A stretch of 64,000 nt of DNA from positions 8,459,501 to 8,523,500 of the forward strand of contig NC_092581.1 of the NCBI RefSeq assembly GCF_037975245.1. Reading direction: 5' to 3'. Below, in pieces: positions 63,601 through 64,000 of the stretch (positions within the stretch are counted from its first letter, which is position 1; every line of letters starts with the position of its first letter). The DNA is from Apostichopus japonicus. Lineage: Eukaryota; Echinodermata; Holothuroidea; Aspidochirotida; Stichopodidae. The notes under the pieces were generated by a model. That model saw only the letters and a program-made list of their open reading frames with translations. It did no database searches and was not told where the DNA came from. Position numbers and translations under genes: made by a program.

Positions 63601-63860
63601 AACCAGTTATGCAGGCACCTATGAATTACAATGGACACAACTAAACCAAACCATAATAACTTACTTAGTTAGTAAGTACTCCACAACCCTGTGTCTGTTG
63701 GTCCTGCAGGCCTTGTGTAGAGGTGTGGACTGCTCTGAGTTTCGACTGTCTATTTTGGCACCTCGCTCTACTAACAGCTTCACCGTATCTATGTTACTGC
63801 TTTCACAGGCTGAATGTAACGGTGTGTTTCTGCCACCACAAACTGCGTTGACATTAGCAT
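39448..63860 (-). CDS. TRPA1: TRPA-family ankyrin cation channel (TRPA1-like), 5' end outside window
   Basis: Gene-level entry: 18 exons, all in phase, 894 codons in the window, no lesion; the N-terminus lies beyond 64000. The part seen has ten ankyrin repeats (xTPLHxA motifs), a linker with [20 protein letters not shown], six transmembrane helices, a pore loop ([12 protein letters not shown]), the post-S6 [19 protein letters not shown] helix and a C-terminal coiled coil. These are the hallmarks of TRPA1-type channels: plasma-membrane, calcium-permeable, tetrameric sensors of irritants or temperature (family knowledge). The pore acidic residue is Glu where human TRPA1 has Asp915. By alignment from memory, cysteines equivalent to human Cys641 and Cys665 are kept and Cys621 is not, so electrophile sensing is plausible but unproven. 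It could be another TRPA subfamily member. Introns are rich in minisatellites and transposons. Confidence 0.85.
40214..40399 (-). CDS. TRPA1: TRPA C-terminal exon
   Basis: Acceptor CTTCTGGTAG, donor ACTG|GTAAGC, 62 codons, phase 0-0. Encodes [29 protein letters not shown] and [15 protein letters not shown]. Confidence 0.85.
40760..40828 (-). CDS. TRPA1: TRPA exon, post-S6 helix
   Basis: Acceptor GTTTGACAG, donor GCAG|GTGATA, 23 codons. Encodes [20 protein letters not shown] and GMQ, the TRP-domain-like helix after S6. Confidence 0.9.
41486..41523 (+). repeat. G-rich tract
   Basis: Repeated GGGTGGG runs in a TRPA intron; able in principle to form a G-quadruplex on the plus strand. Confidence 0.7.
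41689..41913 (-). CDS. TRPA1: TRPA exon, pore loop and S6
   Basis: Acceptor TGTTTTGCAG, donor ACTG|GTAAGT. Encodes [34 protein letters not shown], then S6 [19 protein letters not shown]. The GEFEF selectivity region is of the invertebrate TRPA type. Confidence 0.9.
42444..42800. mobile_element. small TIR element with TAA target duplication (Harbinger-like MITE?)
   Basis: Perfect 14-bp inverted termini, AGGCATTGAAGACT and AGTCTTCAATGCCT, flanked by TAA on both sides (42441-42443 and 42801-42803). Body is 357 bp, non-coding. TAA/TTA duplications suit PIF/Harbinger elements (family knowledge), but the family was not confirmed. It sits in the intron between the S5 and pore exons. Confidence 0.75.
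42960..43051 (-). CDS. TRPA1: TRPA exon, S5
   Basis: Acceptor CTATTGCACAG, donor CCAG|GTGAGT. Encodes [19 protein letters not shown] and [11 protein letters not shown]. Confidence 0.9.
43658..43766 (-). CDS. TRPA1: TRPA exon, S4
   Basis: Acceptor TTTTCTACAG, donor ACAG|GTACGA. Encodes [42 protein letters not shown] is a TRPA1 hallmark. Confidence 0.9.
44121..44144. repeat. 24-bp perfect palindrome
   Basis: Half-site GGGTATCCGGGT followed directly by its reverse complement ACCCGGATACCC. Lies inside the 2.1-kb element at 43875-45993. Confidence 0.95.
45391..45575 (+). repeat. 120-bp period duplication inside the 2.1-kb element
   Basis: ATTCCATGGATACCTTATAA starts at 45391 and a close match starts at 45511; both continue into CTGCGTCACAAATTCAGC. 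A third, diverged partial copy lies near 44250-44300. Confidence 0.8.
46033..47215 (+). repeat. 66-bp minisatellite, about 18 copies, with higher-order structure
   Basis: Units contain GGCCTAGCTCAGCGTGCATA, GCAGTAGGCGGTTCATTGAA and CCAGGGACTCCATGCAC. Spacing is 63-66 bases. A block of five units (about 330 bp) is itself duplicated (about 46500 and 46830). In the TRPA intron between S3 and S4, just right of the 2.1-kb element. Confidence 0.95.
47595..47732 (-). CDS. TRPA1: TRPA exon, S3
   Basis: Acceptor CTCTACAG, donor ATAC|GTGAGT. Encodes [20 protein letters not shown], then S3 [13 protein letters not shown] and an acidic loop. Confidence 0.85.
49100..49417 (-). CDS. TRPA1: TRPA exon, S1 and S2
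   Basis: Acceptor CCATTACCAG, donor GAG|GTAAAT, 106 codons. Encodes [20 protein letters not shown]1 ([20 protein letters not shown]), an extracellular loop with an NDT glycosylation site, and S2 ([16 protein letters not shown]). Confidence 0.9.
50040..50620 (+). repeat. degenerate tandem repeat, roughly 40-bp unit
   Basis: Many diverged copies of AGAGACTTCATTTATCTGAA followed by CCxxAAAACACT and a short spacer. In the TRPA intron before the S1-S2 exon. Confidence 0.85.
51006..51142 (-). CDS. TRPA1: TRPA linker exon before S1
   Basis: Acceptor TCATATCTAG, donor TATG|GTAGGC. Encodes [40 protein letters not shown] and PLYIM. It joins the exon at 53181-53312 in phase only if the whole 111-bp array is skipped. 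Confidence 0.85.
51380..53180 (-). repeat. 111-bp minisatellite made of an exon end plus splice sites, 16 copies
   Basis: Read on the minus strand, each unit is about 77 bases resembling the 3' end of the adjacent TRPA exon (53181-53312), then GTGAGTATAAATAGCATTGA and a TTGATTGCAG acceptor. The conserved core CTGACAG recurs mostly every 111 bases, with a 101/113 alternation between 51662 and 52090 that reflects a 214-bp higher-order duplication. Because 111 is a multiple of three, long reading frames run through it on both strands; they are not genes. Confidence 0.95.
53181..53312 (-). CDS. TRPA1: TRPA linker exon, parent of the 111-bp array
   Basis: Acceptor TTTTCATAG, donor AACG|GTGAGT, phase 1-1. 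Encodes [19 protein letters not shown] and [16 protein letters not shown] then DDDSN. The Cys of LNRC and of MFCQW appear to match human TRPA1 Cys641 and Cys665. The last 75 or so bases plus the donor are repeated 16 times in the following intron. Confidence 0.85.
53783..53904 (-). CDS. TRPA1: TRPA linker exon (TPFR motif)
   Basis: Acceptor TCTCTATCAG, donor CCAG|GTGGGT. Encodes [18 protein letters not shown] and [16 protein letters not shown], the pre-S1 linker that follows the ankyrin domain in TRPA1 proteins. Confidence 0.85.
53930..54770 (+). repeat. 29-bp minisatellite, about 29 copies
   Basis: Nearly identical units containing AAGGAGGTAGTTAGCATCAA and ACAACTTAC, in the TRPA intron upstream (in transcript terms) of 53783-53904. 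Confidence 0.97.
54920..55480 (+). repeat. 78/84-bp tandem repeat, 7 copies
   Basis: Units contain GACTGTCACAATGCACTG, TTTACAGCCAATCAGA and ACTGTGATG. Two unit lengths, about 78 and about 84 bases, are mixed along the array. Confidence 0.9.
55579..55810 (+). repeat. 77-bp tandem repeat, 3 copies
   Basis: Units start ATGATCCTTTATTTTGC and include TATTCATGCCATT; spacing is 76-79 bases. Confidence 0.9.
55878..56014 (-). CDS. TRPA1: TRPA exon, ankyrin repeats 9-10
   Basis: Acceptor GAATTCAAG, donor ACAG|GTATTA. Encodes [39 protein letters not shown] and IENGH. Confidence 0.85.
56621..56732 (-). CDS. TRPA1: TRPA exon, ankyrin repeat 8
   Basis: Acceptor ATTTGTTCAG, donor TAAG|GTCAGT. Encodes [20 protein letters not shown] and [17 protein letters not shown]. 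Confidence 0.85.
57184..57635 (+). repeat. 32-bp minisatellite, about 14 copies
   Basis: Units close to TTTGAATACCAGGGGTGTAA followed by GTCAAACCTCAC; a few units carry a CACAGG variant. Intronic, between ankyrin exons. Confidence 0.95.
57751..57897 (-). CDS. TRPA1: TRPA exon, ankyrin repeat 7
   Basis: Acceptor TTATCGCAG, donor CAAG|GTCAGG. Encodes [39 protein letters not shown] and IGAGADIQA. Confidence 0.85.
58944..59032 (-). CDS. TRPA1: TRPA exon, ankyrin repeat 6
   Basis: Acceptor TTTGAAACAG, donor TCAA|GTGAGA. Encodes [20 protein letters not shown] and HMAAQNGHV. The donor lies just before an apparent TGA in the unspliced frame; splicing removes it. Confidence 0.85.
59565..59672 (-). 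CDS. TRPA1: TRPA exon, ankyrin repeat 5
   Basis: Acceptor TCTTCCACAG, donor TAAG|GTGTGT. Encodes [19 protein letters not shown] and [17 protein letters not shown]. Phase 0 at both ends, 36 codons. Confidence 0.85.
59937..60260. mobile_element. hAT-like MITE with 8-bp target duplication
   Basis: Left end CTGGGGTGGGCAACCT; right end reversed is CAGGATTGGGCAACCT. Flanks AACAAAGG (59929-59936) and AACTAAGG (60261-60268) match at seven of eight bases. The left arm has the GGGCCACGGGCCACATGCAG type sequence seen at the ends of many animal hAT elements. 324 bp, non-coding, in a TRPA intron. Confidence 0.75.
61034..61217 (-). CDS. TRPA1: TRPA exon, ankyrin repeats 3-4
   Basis: Acceptor CACTATTTCAG, donor GAAG|GTAAAT. 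Encodes [39 protein letters not shown] and [10 protein letters not shown]. Too interrupted for an open-frame listing but fully in phase with its neighbours. Confidence 0.85.
61508..63122 (+). repeat. 14-bp G-rich minisatellite, about 1.6 kb
   Basis: Over a hundred units of GATGGGTGGATGGA with regular interruptions containing GGAGTTGGTTGGAGAT. Reading frames of up to 545 codons on both strands are products of the repeat. Strong strand asymmetry: plus strand is almost free of C. In a TRPA intron between ankyrin exons. Confidence 0.98.
63665..63860 (-). CDS. TRPA1: TRPA exon, ankyrin repeats 1-2 of the window
   Basis: Acceptor TCTCCTTCAG, donor CTAA|GTAAGT. Encodes [33 protein letters not shown] and [20 protein letters not shown]. 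It begins in phase 1, so an upstream exon exists to the right. Confidence 0.85.
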
Positions 63861-64000
63861 CTGAAGGAGAAAAGATTACCATGTTTGATGAAGGCATAAT
63901 ACTCTAACAATATCCATTGAGCCTTTGAAACCAATCAGAGACTATGATCATCCATTCTCCTGGGATGGTGAATCGACAGCATCATCCTCAAGTCACACAT

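Overview
This is a eukaryotic, intron-rich, AT-rich window with many simple repeats and DNA-transposon relics. The gene content points to a marine invertebrate deuterostome, most likely an echinoderm: several multi-exon SRCR (scavenger receptor cysteine-rich) receptors next to each other, a THAP/DDE-transposase-like gene, and a TRPA-type ankyrin ion channel. The species cannot be fixed from the sequence alone. No bacterial-type operons, rRNA or convincing tRNA genes were seen. Exon limits were read by eye from GT/AG splice sites, open frame, phase agreement and family motifs; none was confirmed by transcript or database search. || Layout. (1) 399-6160, minus strand: a THAP-domain gene fused to a DDE-transposase-like body, recognisable over most of its length but broken by a stop codon and at least two frameshifts. 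(2) 6985-14148, minus: an SRCR receptor copy (signal peptide, three SRCR exons, transmembrane and PPxY tail) that has lost its ATG and carries a stop, a lost cysteine and indels; a pseudogene or nearly one. (3) 16719-21099, plus: its divergently oriented, intact relative, with a signal peptide, two SRCR domains, one transmembrane helix and a cytoplasmic tail with NPxY and PPxY motifs, 416 aa. (4) 21136-25693: no gene; a roughly 1.06 kb inverted-repeat element with a hAT-type MITE inserted in it. (5) 25694-33164, minus: an intact SRCR receptor with seven SRCR exons, a transmembrane exon and a short tail ending in a possible PDZ ligand, about 852 aa. (6) 33165-39447: no gene; repeats, a second copy of the same hAT MITE and a tandem duplication. 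(7) 39448-63860, minus, running off the right edge: a TRPA-family channel gene, 18 exons in the window, all in phase and without lesions; its introns hold at least eight separate minisatellites and three further transposon insertions. || How the parts relate. The three SRCR genes are probably members of an expanded innate-immune or endocytic receptor family; two are intact and one is decaying. Almost all their internal exons are phase 1-1 and one domain long, which makes domain gain and loss easy. The TRPA gene is an unrelated sensory channel. The intact reading frames of the TRPA gene and of two SRCR genes across about 30 exons argue that the lesions in the THAP gene and the left SRCR gene are real decay rather than poor sequence. 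The most unusual structure is a 16-copy, 111-bp array in a TRPA intron that repeats the 3' end of the adjacent exon together with its splice donor and an acceptor.
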